DNA from: Spinellus fusiger | Lineage: Eukaryota; Mucoromycota; Mucoromycetes; Mucorales; Phycomycetaceae | Reading direction: 5' to 3' | Assembly (NCBI GenBank): GCA_025094145.1 | Contig: JALLLS010000086.1 | Location: forward strand, 81,259 to 145,258 | Length of the DNA stretch: 64,000 bases | Shown: piece by piece, positions 42,443-53,525 of the stretch | How positions within the stretch are numbered: the first letter of the stretch is position 1 | Layout of the letters: the number at the start of each line of letters is the position of its first letter | The notes under the pieces: model-generated | What the model was told of the DNA's origin: nothing | What the model saw: the letters and a program-made list of their open reading frames with translations, nothing else | Databases searched by the model: none | Made by a program: the position numbers and the translations under genes

Positions 42443-44304
42443 ATGAAACTGAATTGGCGCCTCATTCTCCATCCTTCTGTGGAGACAGATCCACGCCTTA
42501 TTAGCCCATCAGCTAAAACCATCAACTTGGTGTGCATTTCTTTCTTGGCCACATCTGCTGGTTTCGCTAGTCTTATCTATTTTCCTGGTACTTGGCTCTT
42601 CATGCGCTGTCTTTAGATGTAGATGTAGATATATGTTTTTGTATCTATATACTCTATATTAACACAAGGTTAGGTGTCCCTGAGATCACCACGGAACTCA
42701 ACGCACCTGCGATCGCCATTACACTGACAGCTGCCCTGTATGCTTTATTCACGGGTATTGGTCCAGTCTTCTGGGCATCTATTTCTGACTATTATCATAT
42801 ACGCAGATGGCCCAATCTACTGTCCATGCTTATATTTGCTGTCAGTTCTTTGGCTATGGTGTTTGTGAATGATATCTGGGCCTTGGTGGTATTGAGGTGT
42901 CTTCAGTCTGTGGGTGCTTCATGTGGACAAGCCATTGGTGCAGGTATGTTTGTAGATACCAACATTACAGTAGATAAAGAACAAACTGAACTCATTGCAA
43001 CGGACATAATAAGGCATGATTGCTGTAAGTTTTCTAAGGATCTTTTCTAGTGTTATCTTCCTCTACAAACAAAAGAAGAAACAATAGAAAAAAAAGAAAT
43101 AAGAGTGTTAAAAGAAGAAAGAAGCGGAATTTTTCTTTGTTGTTGTTCTGCTGTTGATAAGGTGTGGGTTTTTATTTTTTATTTTTTTTATTTTTTTTAT
43201 TTTTTTATTTTCTTTAGGATCTGTATGTGCTGGAAGAAAGAGGAGCAGCATTTGGAAAATACTTCTTTGGCATGTTCATAGGTCCTCTTTTGGGTAAATA
43301 AGACAACTGTCTCATGAAAAAGAAAAAGACTGATACTAAAGGTGTGGTGTGAGTGTCTAGGACCTATTCTTGGTGGTCTTGTCACTACAAGCCCCCTCTC
43401 TTGGCGTGCTACCTTTCTATTCTGCTGTGTGGTTGGGATTGCTATATTTATTCTTTGTTTCTTTTTCCTCAATGAGACTTACAGAGACGATGCCAAGTTT
43501 GATATGACACTGGGAGAAAAGACAAGCATGACGATTATAGACGCACCCAAGAAAGGCCTGAATCTGATAGAACCCTTTCTTATGCTAAGACATCCTTTTG
43601 TGTTTATTGCTTCTTTCACGGGTGGAGTGATGTTTGGAGGCATGTTTGCCATTGAGACTATTATTCCGGAGATCTATAAGAACCAATATGGCTTTTCTGC
43701 TTGGCAAACAGGTAATGCATTGGACCCTAGCCATTCAATGATAGTTATGCCCTGCTTATTTTCACTGTATGCAGGATTGAGTTATACTGGGGCGGGTGTT
43801 GGCAATGTTATTGGTTCTTTAGTAGGTGGGTATCTTTCTGACCGTCTGCTTCTCAGAGCAAGAAGAATGCGCGGCAATCGTTCTGTGGTGGAAGACCGTC
43901 TGACTGCCAATGTATGGCCGGGTGGGTTTCTGTTGGTGCCTGTGGGTCAATTGATGTTTGGGTGGATGGCAGAAAGGCGTCTGTCTGTGTGGGGATGTAT
44001 TGTTGCCTTTGGTATTCAAACACTAGGAATGAATCAAGTCATGACAGCCACAAATGCGTATTTGGTGGATGCTATGCCTGGTCAAGGGGCTTCTGTGTCT
44101 GCCACTGCTACTTTGTTTCGGCAGGCCATGGCGTGTGGTCTGACACTGGTGGCCAACCCCTTGGTAGCAGCTGTGGGACCTGGATGGACGACTGTGTTCT
44201 TGACAGGACTGACATGGGTATCTATGGTTCTCTTGGTAGTATTGGCTGTGTATGGAGAAAGGCTTCGTGCATGGAGTGGTTATCAAGACAAGACAGTGGA
44301 ATGA
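42443..44304 (+). CDS. MFS multidrug/metabolite transporter, DHA1 type (Qdr/Dtr-like)
   Basis: Six exons: 42443-42587, 42674-42943, 43014-43024, 43218-43293, 43361-43711 and 43775-44304, giving 460 residues. It shows VPEITTELNAPAIAITLTAA, then the motif-A-like FWASISDYYHIRRWP, LQSVGASCGQAIGAG, MIA and DLYVLEERGAAFGKYFFGMF, GPLLGPILGGL, and WRATFLFC. The C-terminal half includes GAGVGNVIGSLVGGYLSDRL and TLGMNQVMTATNAYLVDAMP. The order matches the DHA1 drug:H+ antiporter family with 12 membrane segments. The third exon is only 11 nt yet is needed to keep the conserved GAGMIADLY motif. The substrate is not predictable. Confidence 0.87.
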
Positions 44305-44425
44305 GTCACTGAACATTAGAATGACAGTGGAGCCATCAACACAGTTGTTTATTAGGAAGGAAAGAAGGAAGGAAAGAAGGAAAGAAATAGCACTACAATA
44401 CAAAAGAAACCTGATAAGTTCTACT

Positions 44426-45736
44426 TTACAGCCACCAAGATTCTTTCTCCTGACTATGCACAAACATATCAGTATCTTCTTCTATCATTAAAGAGCAGTC
44501 CATCTCATCATGGTCTATGTCTACTATTTCTTCTTCTTCCATTTGATCTGACCAAGCACCACCACCACCACCCAGTGTAGTAGCATATTCTGGTACACTA
44601 AAGATGGCAGAGTCAAAGCTGGCCTTTTCTGTCTTTGGCAGTGCTCTTGGATCGTTCTTATAGTCGTGTAGAGTGGCATTACTAGCATACTTCTCGGTGT
44701 ATTCCTTGGGGTGCTCTTCTAAATAGTCCAAGTACTCTTCTGACTCCTCTCCTGAAGAGTCCAGGTATTCTTCTGATGACACCATTGCCTCCTCTGGATA
44801 CTCCTGGAAGAAATGCTCTATGGTTCCCAGCATTTGACGCATGGTATGGACTGTAGGTCGTTCAGCAGGACAAATTGCCAGGACAGATTGAAGAAATTCA
44901 CAGAGAGAAGGTGACAGATGAGGAAACAGAGAGGTAAGAGTAGCAGAAGGATGTCGTTTGTATTCAGCATAGGCAGGGTCCACACTGGTGGCTTCTTCCC
45001 ATGGATTGCGTCCAAACAGCAGGGCAATAAGAAGAATGCCCAGACTCCATACATCAGACGCAGCTGTAGAATAAGGCACAGCAGTGTCCTCTGGTCCATC
45101 TTCTTCTTCAAAGTGCTCAGGCCCCAGGTAGGTAGTAGAGCCACAGCCAAATTCAGAGGAGTAGGCGTCTGTTGTCGCTAGTCCAAAGTCAGCCACCTTG
45201 CAAATGGCGTGGTCCGTTGTGTCGTGGCTAGTGAGGAGAATGTTTTCTAATTTAATGTCTCGGTGATAGACATGTTGGCTGTGCATATAGTCAATAGCCT
45301 GTAGGATTTGGTCAAATAGAGAGCGAACAAGGAGTTCATCCCGTAGTTTGTCTGTATCGCGAGTCACAAAGTCAAACAGGTCGCCCTGGTCGCAGAGGTC
45401 CATGACCATAAAGATGTAGTCGTCATCTTGCGTTGTTTGGTGGATACTTAGTATGTGTGGGTGGTGGAGGGAGGATTGGATATCTATTTCGAGGTGCTGG
45501 AGTTGTTGTTGTTCAGTATCAAGACCTGCCTTGCTGAGGACTTTGACTGCAACATAGCTGTGAGTGTGGAGGCATTGGCCAAGGAATAGGCAGCCATAGG
45601 AGCCACGGCCTAGTTCTTCAAGGAGTTGATATCTTTTATCGATAATTCTGTCCAGCATAGAAGCAGAGAAATCGAGGGAAGTGTGTGGAATAGGAGGGAG
45701 GGACATAGTGAGACCAAGGCAGAGGGAGTGGGGCAA
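44426..45736 (-). CDS. Ser/Thr protein kinase, Ran1/Ksp1 family
   Basis: A single 436-codon exon. The domain begins at MLDRIIDKRYQLLEELGRGS with GRGSYGCLFLG, then VAVKVLSK, HHPHILSIHQT, HRDIKLENILL, DFGLATTDAY, and the GCGSTTYLGPEHF activation segment typical of the Ran1/Ksp1/Sks1/Vhs1 kinases; SDVWSLGILLIALLFGRNPW follows. The C-terminal tail after the kinase domain is acidic and carries repeated EEYLDY/EEY motifs (about 44700-44790) and a Gly run. The real start may be the Met at 45706 (MSLPPIPHTS) or the one at MLDRIID. In yeasts these kinases couple nutrient state to meiosis or filamentous growth. Confidence 0.88.
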   Translation of the reverse strand: MPHSLCLGLTMSLPPIPHTSLDFSASMLDRIIDKRYQLLEELGRGSYGCLFLGQCLHTHSYVAVKVLSKAGLDTEQQQLQHLEIDIQSSLHHPHILSIHQTTQDDDYIFMVMDLCDQGDLFDFVTRDTDKLRDELLVRSLFDQILQAIDYMHSQHVYHRDIKLENILLTSHDTTDHAICKVADFGLATTDAYSSEFGCGSTTYLGPEHFEEEDGPEDTAVPYSTAASDVWSLGILLIALLFGRNPWEEATSVDPAYAEYKRHPSATLTSLFPHLSPSLCEFLQSVLAICPAERPTVHTMRQMLGTIEHFFQEYPEEAMVSSEEYLDSSGEESEEYLDYLEEHPKEYTEKYASNATLHDYKNDPRALPKTEKASFDSAIFSVPEYATTLGGGGGAWSDQMEEEEIVDIDHDEMDCSLMIEEDTDMFVHSQEKESWWL

Positions 45737-46485
45737 GTCAGAGGATAGGAGATACAGACAAAATACAAACAGAAAACAGAAAGCAGAAGCAAAAGCAGAA
45801 GCAGAAGCAGAATACTATCCAGTATAGAATACGAAATACGAACAACAGCACTTATAAGGTGGTGCTGGTAAGGAACAGGGCAGGTGAAAAAGGGTTAAAG
45901 TGCCACAGGGCAAGAGACAAGGAAAATGGCATGGTATAATAGGAAGAAAACAGAATTGTAGGCAGGAACTGGGACTCTCTTGAGCTTGAAAATAAACAGA
46001 GGAGAGGAAAAGAGCGTAGAGAAGAGCTTAAGCGTATACAAGGGCAATCATGGCAGAGAGAAAGAAAGAAAGACAAAGGGAAAAAAGGCAACGACCTTGA
46101 ATATATCTCCTTTCTCACATTTCCCTCGTGGGTGGGGATTGGACTTGTGGACTTATTTTAGCAGACAGCGACGTAACCAACTGTCCCTAGAGCAGACAGA
46201 ATCTCCCCCAAGAAAGGAATGCAATAAAAGCAGATTTCCCTTTCTGTCCCACTGTCCCTTGCACAGATAAAGTCAACGCTAAATGTGCAGTGTGTTACGC
46301 TTCTTTGGCTTGGAATAGACATGGGAAGGGAGTCTTTCTTTCTCCATGAGAATTCTTCATGTTTATAATAGGAATGAGGCTATTCTTAATTACTTATAAG
46401 AATGGGGCTGGCTGGCTTCACTTTCTGCTTCACTGTCTAGTACTGCTAGTGGTGCTACTACAGTTGGGGCTGAAATAGTCAGGCA
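45737..46485. other. Intergenic region between kinase promoter and YKT6 3' end
   Basis: No gene seen. A GCAGAA/AGCAGA repeat (45777-45812) lies just upstream of the kinase, and purine-rich tracts occur at 45940-46090. Confidence 0.6.
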
Positions 46486-47474
46486 TTACATGACTACACA
46501 ACAGGCGTTGGTCTTTTTGGCTGTTTTGTAGAACATTTTGGACTGGCTGGAGAGGGCTTCTGATCTATCGACAAGGGAATCGAGCTGTAGATGAAGGAGG
46601 GTGAGTAGTAGTGATGAATGGGTGATAATTAATAAGTAATAGGTGATAATTAATAAGTAATGGGTGATAAGTAATAAGTAATGGGTGATAATGAATAATG
46701 AATAAGTAACAAGTAATAATGAATAAGTAACAAGTAATAAGTAACAGGTATTAATAAAACATTACCTTTTCTCCTCGCTTAAGAACAGAATCAATGGTCT
46801 GGCGCTAGTGTATAGGGATCCTTTATCAGTGACTAGCTCTCCTAAATATACCCTCCCACTACACCACCTTTATACACCACCTTTATACACCACTCACCAT
46901 AATCTCAGTTGTCTCATCCAACTCATTCTGCACCTTCATCATTGGATCTGCTTCTTTAGGATCCTGGTACCGACGCACATAACCCTCCAACTCTGGATAA
47001 TCCACAGCCTCAGTAGCACCAGGGAACTTTGTCAGAAACTCATCTGTGACTCGGTTCAACAATGAAAAGGCCACTCTGGAGGGATAGTCCTTGTCTGTCA
47101 ACACCACGGCAGATATTCCTTGGGCATGACTATACACATGGGCCACATTGTCTATTCATCCCAATAAGCCAACCTTGTCCAGCTGCCATTCTATAAGAGA
47201 GAAAGAAAAAGAGAAAGAGAGAAAAAAAGAAACCACCTACGCTCACTCTCCACACTCTGTCTCTTTCCTGCCGGTGTGCGCTCAGCAATCGTAATAGACG
47301 TAAAGTTCATAAACTCTTGTACGCTGTGGACATGTGTCAAGCAGAGAACTCCCACAAGTGTCATCATTACCTGCCACGCTGAAAATAACCAAAACTAGCA
47401 AGGTCATAAAAAGATGCTGCCATCTGGGCCTTGTCATTTTGCTTAGTCAACACTAGAATCCCGTACAGCTTCAT
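46486..47474 (-). CDS. YKT6: R-SNARE Ykt6 (prenylated longin SNARE)
   Basis: Multiple exons. It starts [20 protein letters not shown] (longin domain), then [20 protein letters not shown], and splices through QSVEN to [20 protein letters not shown], then [20 protein letters not shown]. The last exon gives [20 protein letters not shown] and ends TNACCVVM with TAA at 46486-46488. The final CCVVM is a CCaaX box for palmitoylation plus farnesylation, as in Ykt6 of other eukaryotes. It acts in ER-Golgi, endosomal, vacuolar and autophagosome fusion. The protein is also a plausible client of the Rce1 protease encoded at 29.9-31.2 kb. Confidence 0.92.
46604..46757. repeat. Minisatellite of GGTGATAA/TAATAAGTAA units
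   Basis: About 150 bp of interleaved units (GGTGATAATTAATAAGTAAT and shorter variants) inside a YKT6 intron. The unit shortens towards the right. Confidence 0.85.
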
Positions 47475-47599
47475 TTGAGGGAGTAGATGAGTAAAGAGAT
47501 GGGTTGAAGAGGAATAGAAAAATAAAATAAAATAAAATAGACAGAGAACAAGGTGTATTGGATTGGCACTCCATAGGCACGTGATCAGACTAGATTTAT

Positions 47600-49450
47600 T
47601 CAAGCATGGACAGCGGGAAAGGGATCTGCCTTGCTCAACACCAAAAAGGACTTTTCATGGGAGAGATAGCCCTTCATATAGCCCTAAGGAAGTGTAAAGA
47701 CGGGTTTCTGTAAGCTACTGCTGTTTACCTTGTGGATGAGTGTGGCCAACATCCACTCACATTCCTCCATGTCCACCTGCAGTCCTACCCAGTCAAGAGC
47801 ACGCTTAAAGAGAGCAAAGGGAATCCGAGTATTGTAGTTCAATAGGACAAATCTAGGCACGAGAAGGGTGAGTTTGGCTGCTGTCTGGTGTCTGTGGCAT
47901 CAACACCTACACTTTACGAAACAGTTGACGCATGGTGATGCTCTGTACCTTCTCAACAGCAAGATAGGTGCCTTGGTGGATGAGAGCAGGTTCAGCAGCC
48001 ACAAGAGATGCATTGAACTGCTGCAGATCCCCCCGCTTAATGGCAAGTGTTATTGGACCATAAAGACACTCAAGGTCAGGGAAGCGTGCCAAGAGTGCTT
48101 GAGAAGGAAGAATACCACGCATAAGACGCAGAGGAAGGAGGATTTGAAGAATAAGCCTATACAAGGGGGAGTGACTAAGAAAGCATCTCTGCACCATTGC
48201 CTTACTCTTTGTTCTTTTGGCTCTTGTTGGCGCACTCACGAAAGGCCAGACTCAACTCATGTTCAGCCTGGTTGGGTTGGGCAAGTTAAAGCCTGTTCTT
48301 TTTTCCTTTTTCTTTTCCTTTTTCTTCTTACACCCACAACTGTACCTTTGCATAATCCTCTTCCAAGAAATATAACTTGCCAAGGTAGTATCGGAATGTC
48401 ACTCGATCACTCTTTGGAAAGTCCTGGAGGGGAGGCATGTCGGCTGCCTTGAGGGCTCTTAGGAATTCTTGCACAGATTCTGCTGCTTAAGCTAGTAGAG
48501 TGGTTCCATAGTAAAGTATTCATTAGAACACACATACACACAGATCTCTTCTATAGTCCTTTCATTTACCTTGAAGTAGATACGAAATAGAATACCAATC
48601 ATACAATAAGTACCATGTTTCTTGGAGTGACTCATCATCCCTCTTTGTTTTGATCCAATGAATATATAACAGATGTCAAGAATAAACTTGCCTGTCTGTA
48701 ATGCAATACGTGAATGATTTACTAATGACATTGGCTGCTTCTTCCAATTTCTTGCGGTGATCCTCTACAGTCCATGCCTCATCTGCCTAACCACTGGAAT
48801 TGAGTCCAAAACAGCAGCAAACAAGAAAGGTAAACGTGTATGCGTACCTTGAGGGCTATCCACTTGAGATCCTTATTCACGACATAAAGAACAGGCAAAC
48901 ACCACCGAGTAAGGGATGACATGGATCTTTGGAGTGCTCTGATATATAAAACAGAGTATATAAAATAGAGTATATAAAACAGAGTATATAAAACAGAGTA
49001 TATAAAACAGAGTATATAAAACAGAGTATATAAAACAGAGTATATAAAATAGAGTATATAAAATATAAAATAAAGAGTGTGCCTGGATCAATCCCTCTTT
49101 CTTTCTTTCTCTTTTGTAGATACTTACTGAACAACATCCTTCTGTGCATCAAAGGCGTCCAAGTGGTCTGCCTGGTCAAAGGACACCACTGCCCTAACAT
49201 GAGCCAGTGCCATATCATCCCAAGGTGCATCCAGTCGTCTGCACTGGGACTCCACTGCAGCCTCCTACACACTCTCTCTCTTTCAGTTCTTTTTCTTTTT
49301 CTTTTTCTTTTTCTTTCTTACATTTAGTGGCTGCTTTAGAAACGACTGGCTGTGGGTGTCCTCTAATAAAAACAACTGGGCAAGCTGTTTTCCATTCTCC
49401 TTATCAGCAGCACTGGCCACTTTGGAAATATACAGTTGAAGTGCCTTCAT
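47600..49450 (-). CDS. PCI-domain protein, PCID2/Thp1 family (TREX-2)
   Basis: About eight exons, starting MKALQLYISKVASAADKENG. Middle exons include RLDAPWDDMALAHVRAVVSF, KLYFLEEDYAKAEHE-like sequence and LLPLRLMRGILPSQALLARF, then EKVQSITMRQLFRKV. The C-terminus reads GYMKGYLSHEKSFLVLSKAD then PFPAVHA, TGA at 47600-47602. The order and the LSKADPFP ending match PCID2/Thp1, a PCI/winged-helix subunit of the TREX-2 mRNA export complex. Csn12 is a paralogue and cannot be fully excluded. The gene is divergent from CLP1, with 173 bp between the start codons. Confidence 0.85.
48938..49076. repeat. 14-bp minisatellite (AGAGTATATAAAAC)n in a PCID2-like gene intron
   Basis: About nine near-perfect tandem copies, with C/T variation at the last base, lie in an intron. 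Because 14 is not a multiple of 3, the open frames read through it are repeat artefacts. Confidence 0.9.
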
Positions 49451-49623
49451 GACAGAAGAATAAGGAAGGAAAAATAAAAATAATAATGAATAGAACCCCC
49501 TCCACCGCCTCAGCAAGGTGATTCAGAGAGTGTACCTTGGGTTGGACGTGACTGTTGCATAATCGCCACCGCCATGAAGGGTTAAGGGGGACTTGTTATT
49601 TTGTACTTGTCTCTGTGGTGACC

Positions 49624-51353
49624 ATGATGGACAAGGTGACAGAATTAGATAATAGATAGACAGCACCATAGAAAGAAAGGCTCTTTGTGTGTTGACTTGT
49701 AAGACTAGGAAGCACTCCAGCCTACACGTACTATTGACCTTGACCCTGATCATGAGTTTCGTTTTGAAGTCAGTTTTAGTGCCAAGGTACAAGTCAAGGT
49801 AATAGAGTGTGCTGTGTTGCGTTTTTGTTTATCAAGTAGCTACTCAAAGGAACAGCAGAGATATTTGGCACTGAACTAGCAGTGGGAGTGCCCTATACAT
49901 TCAGTGGAAGAAAGGCGGCTGTATATACCTGGCACGGGTGTAAACTAGAGATATCCTTTATGTATCGATGTACACTAGAGAAAAAGAAAAAAAGACCTTC
50001 CTTGACTCTCTTTCTTTTTCTTTCTTTTACGTCAAAGGACAGTTTGTAGTAGAATACACAGCCAATGAGACACCCATGACAAGCTACTTTAATGCTCATA
50101 TGGCACTGCAGGAGAAGAGAGAAAAGGCACGGCGAGAGGGAGGCCCAGGTCCTCGTGTAAGTGTATACTTATAACATCCCCACCCTTGCTTCTCCATAAA
50201 CTCATGCATAGGAGGAACAACAGGTCCTGGTCATTGGTCCCCATGATGTAGGAAAGACGTCTCTGTGCAAGACACTTGTGAGCTATGCTCTACGTCAGAA
50301 CGAGAAGCCCATCTATGTCTCTTTGGATACATCAGAGGTAGGAAGAGGTGTCCTCCATCCCACTCCGAAGCCTATAACATCTCTTAGGGATCCATCACTA
50401 TGCCAGGCACCATCACTGCCACGTGTATTAGCCATATCATTGACATTGAGGAGGGGTTTGGATCTTCCGCCACCACCGCAGCCAACATGGGATCCCCCAC
50501 CATCCCACTGGCCTATTATTATGGCAACGAGAGTCCCAGTGATAATGTCAAAATGTACAAGCTCATTGTCTCTCGATTAGCCCATGCAGTGAGGAGCCGT
50601 ATAAAGTCAGACAGCGAGAGTAGGACTTCTGGGTATATTATAGACACTCTGGGATTGATCGACCCACTTGGCTATGAGTTGATCCAGCATGCCATTACAG
50701 AGCTCCAAGGTAGGTGGATCCCCTGCTTACTACAGAGTCATCTCATACTGGACAGTGGATCTGGTCATTGTCCTTGGCCATGAACGACTGTACAGCGACA
50801 TGACACGGATCTTCAAAAACACACCCTCCATTGCTATTGCCAAACTCACAAAGTCAGGCGGTGTGGTGGAGAGAGATCATCAATTCAAGGCTCAATTGCA
50901 GCGTAGTAAGATACAAGAGTACTTTTATGGCACTTCCAAATGTGAACTCTCGCCCTATTCTATGATGGTCAACTACAGTGATATCACCATATGGCGTGTA
51001 GGAGAGACCATGGCCCCCTCCTCTGCACTGCCCATTGGCATGGACAATACTGCCAATGAAACGAGAATGGTCAAGGTGGAGAATCTGGACATGTGTTTGC
51101 ACTCTATTATGGCTGTATTGAGCGCTGCTGATGATGAAGAGGAGGACAAGCTACTCAACTGCAATGTTGCTGGGTTTATCTACATGTAAGGTCTATCCCA
51201 TCTCCACCCAACTTCTATAGAAGACTCATCTATTGTGTCTATAGTACTGATGTTGATGAGGACAAGCAAAAGATGACTATTCTTTCTCCTTCCCCCGGAC
51301 GACTTCCTCGCCGCCACCTGCTGATGGGCTCCTTCAAATGGATGGAAGAGTAG
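49624..51353 (+). CDS. CLP1: Clp1, cleavage/polyadenylation factor IA subunit (polynucleotide-kinase-like)
   Basis: About six exons; exon 1 is tiny (49624-49635, MMDK) and splices at 49709 into [20 protein letters not shown]. The N-terminal domain follows ([32 protein letters not shown]), then the Walker A motif [55 protein letters not shown], and the C-terminal domain ending [21 protein letters not shown] at 51351-51353. Clp1 binds ATP and bridges Pcf11 with the 3'-end processing machinery; RNA kinase activity varies among lineages. Confidence 0.92.
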
Positions 51354-51506
51354 ACAAGTGGATAGATAGAAAGAGTAGACAAATAAATGAAACACCCATA
51401 CTTCCTTTTCTTTTTTTCTTTTTTTTTCTTTTATGGAAAGGCACCTGTAGCATAGACACTTGTTCCTTTTCTTCCTCCTTTCTATCCTTCTTCTAGTGTA
51501 TACAGA

Positions 51507-52790
51507 CTAAGCAGAACCACTGCTTGCAAACCATTTAAGAGACTTATCATCAGAAACAGACACTAGTTTAGTGCCTTCTGGATTCCAAGCAACACCCCAC
51601 ACCTATGAACAGTATTAGAGAATAGGTCCATTGCATCTGCATCTGCATCTTCTTACCTGATCCGAATGCACTTCCTGCGTTTCTAGTACGGATTTCATAG
51701 CCAAATCCCAAATCTTTACTTTTTTATCTGAGCCTGAGCTAGCCAACTGCTGTTTACTGATGTCTGGATTGGCAGCAACAGACAAAATCCAGTCACTGTG
51801 TCCTGTCAAGGCAGAAGCCAATTGACCATGTTCAACATCATGCACATAGATGCACTTGTCATCACTGCCACTGATAAGCGTACGGCTATCAGGAGCAAAT
51901 GCCAATGCACGTACAGCCATTGTGTGGGCTAATCCAATATCAATTCTCTCATCCTGTGCTCCTTTCTCTTTGGCTACTTACATGATAGTGTGTGGGCCAA
52001 TTGGTTGGTCTCTACGTTGAATACATAAATAGTGCCATCCTCAGCACTGCCTGCAAGGTATTTGCCATCAGGACTCTGTGACAGTCCATCAGTCCGTCTT
52101 TCTTTCTATTTATAACGAGAGAAAGAGAAAGAGAGCGATGGCTTACATAGACTGTGCACATAAGAAACTTTGGCTTGGTGGCAAATGTCTGTGCCTTTTC
52201 TCCTGATTCTACATTATACAGATGAATATCTCCACTGTGTGAGCCTGTAGCTAAGAATTGACCCTCGGGACTGAACCGTGCTGTCCATGCTTCAACAGGT
52301 GCTGCTGTAATTACTTTCATGATAGCACCGTTGTTTTGAAGATCCCAAATGCGTATGCTTGAATCGATAGAAGAAGAAGCAAGTACTTTTTTTTTTTTTT
52401 GGAATAGAGATAGAAAGTAGGTTGGTTGGCTTGTGTGTTTTATACAAGTGGACAAAGAGACCTACATCTTCCATCGCGAGATACATCTACAGAAATAACT
52501 CCAAGAGAGTGGCCTTCCAACTCATACTTTAATTCTCCAGAAGTCCCATCCCTAAACGCGTTGGAATAAAAGAGTAAAGTGAGTGAGTAGGTGAGCTGTT
52601 TAGAAAACAAACAATAAAAGTATCTTTACCAGCACTTTACAGTAGCATCTTCTGAACCAGTAATAACAAGGTTGGTGTTTTTTGACCATACTACGTCCCA
52701 AATGCCGTCATTGTGGGCTATAAGAAGAGCATGTCAGTTGAGTGGACTCGGAGAACAGAACCACACGTCATGAGTGAATACCGTCGTCAT
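51507..52790 (-). CDS. SKI8: WD40-repeat protein Ski8/WDR61-like
   Basis: About six exons. WD repeats are clear: HNDGIWDVVWSKNTNLVITG..DATVKCW, SSIDSSIRIWDLQNNG, FSPEGQFLATGSHSGDIHLY, ALAFAPDSRTLISGSDDKCI, LTGHSDWILSVAANPDISKQ and SGSDKKVKIWDLAMKS. The C-terminus is SVSDDKSLKWFASSGSA, TAG at 51507-51509. Length and the C-terminal WGVAWNPEGTKLVSVSDD repeat fit Ski8/WDR61, a subunit of the SKI complex assisting the cytoplasmic exosome, and in some species of Paf1 or the recombination machinery. The start exon (about 52780) is unresolved. Confidence 0.82.
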
Positions 52791-52799
52791 TGACTATGG

Positions 52800-53525
52800 T
52801 TGGAATATAGGTTGTAGGCTAGAGATAGAATCAACAGACACTGCTGTTTAGTGACTAGAACTGCTAGTGTCTACAACTGCAACTGTACCATGATAAAATG
52901 GGAACAGAGAAAGAAGAAGACTGTTTTGGGCCTGCTTCTGATTTTAATATGTGACTGCTACTATTCATTGAGAGAGTGTCTTGAAGTGTATCTACAGACA
53001 CCTCACACAAAGAAGAAAGTGTATCTACAGCCACTGGGACTATTCTTGGACAACACTACTGATAAATGACACACTAGAAATGATCTTGCTTTTTATTGGC
53101 TAATTCATAAGATATTTATTGGCTACTTGGGCTACCTATATTTTACCTATATTTTACCTATATTTCTTATTCTTGTTTGTAGTACTGAGGGTAAATCCGA
53201 TACAACACCTGGCTTGTCAATGATCAAATCTTTGAACTTTATTTATTTATTTATTTATTTTTAAGTTCAGGCATGCAAAACAACAAGCTAGTATGCGCCA
53301 AACAGGCAAAATAGACACCAACTTGAGTTTACTATAATTACATTACCAACCCACTTACTACAGCCAGAAAAGGAGTAATGGCACATCATTGGAACTTAGA
53401 CACACAAATCACTCGTAGGTAGCACAGTCTTAAGAATAAAACAAATGAACAAAAAAATGAACAAAAAGGCTAGTCATGATAGCCTTTTCCCTTTTCCTTT
53501 CCTTTCCTATTGTTTGACCTGACTT
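52800..53525. other. Intergenic region
   Basis: No gene seen. It contains a (TTTA)n tract (53235-53263), ACCTATATTTT repeats (53130-53165) and CCTTTTCC-type pyrimidine runs (53485-53510), probably part of the divergent promoters of the WD40 and kelch genes. Confidence 0.6.

Noticed and set aside
48940..49075. Regular 14-bp repeat considered as a CRISPR-like array
   Set aside because: Units are directly adjacent without unique spacers, and the host is eukaryotic; it is a minisatellite.
48873..49091. Minus-strand frames full of FIYSVLYTLFYILC repeats
   Set aside because: These are translations of the 14-bp intronic minisatellite, not a membrane protein.
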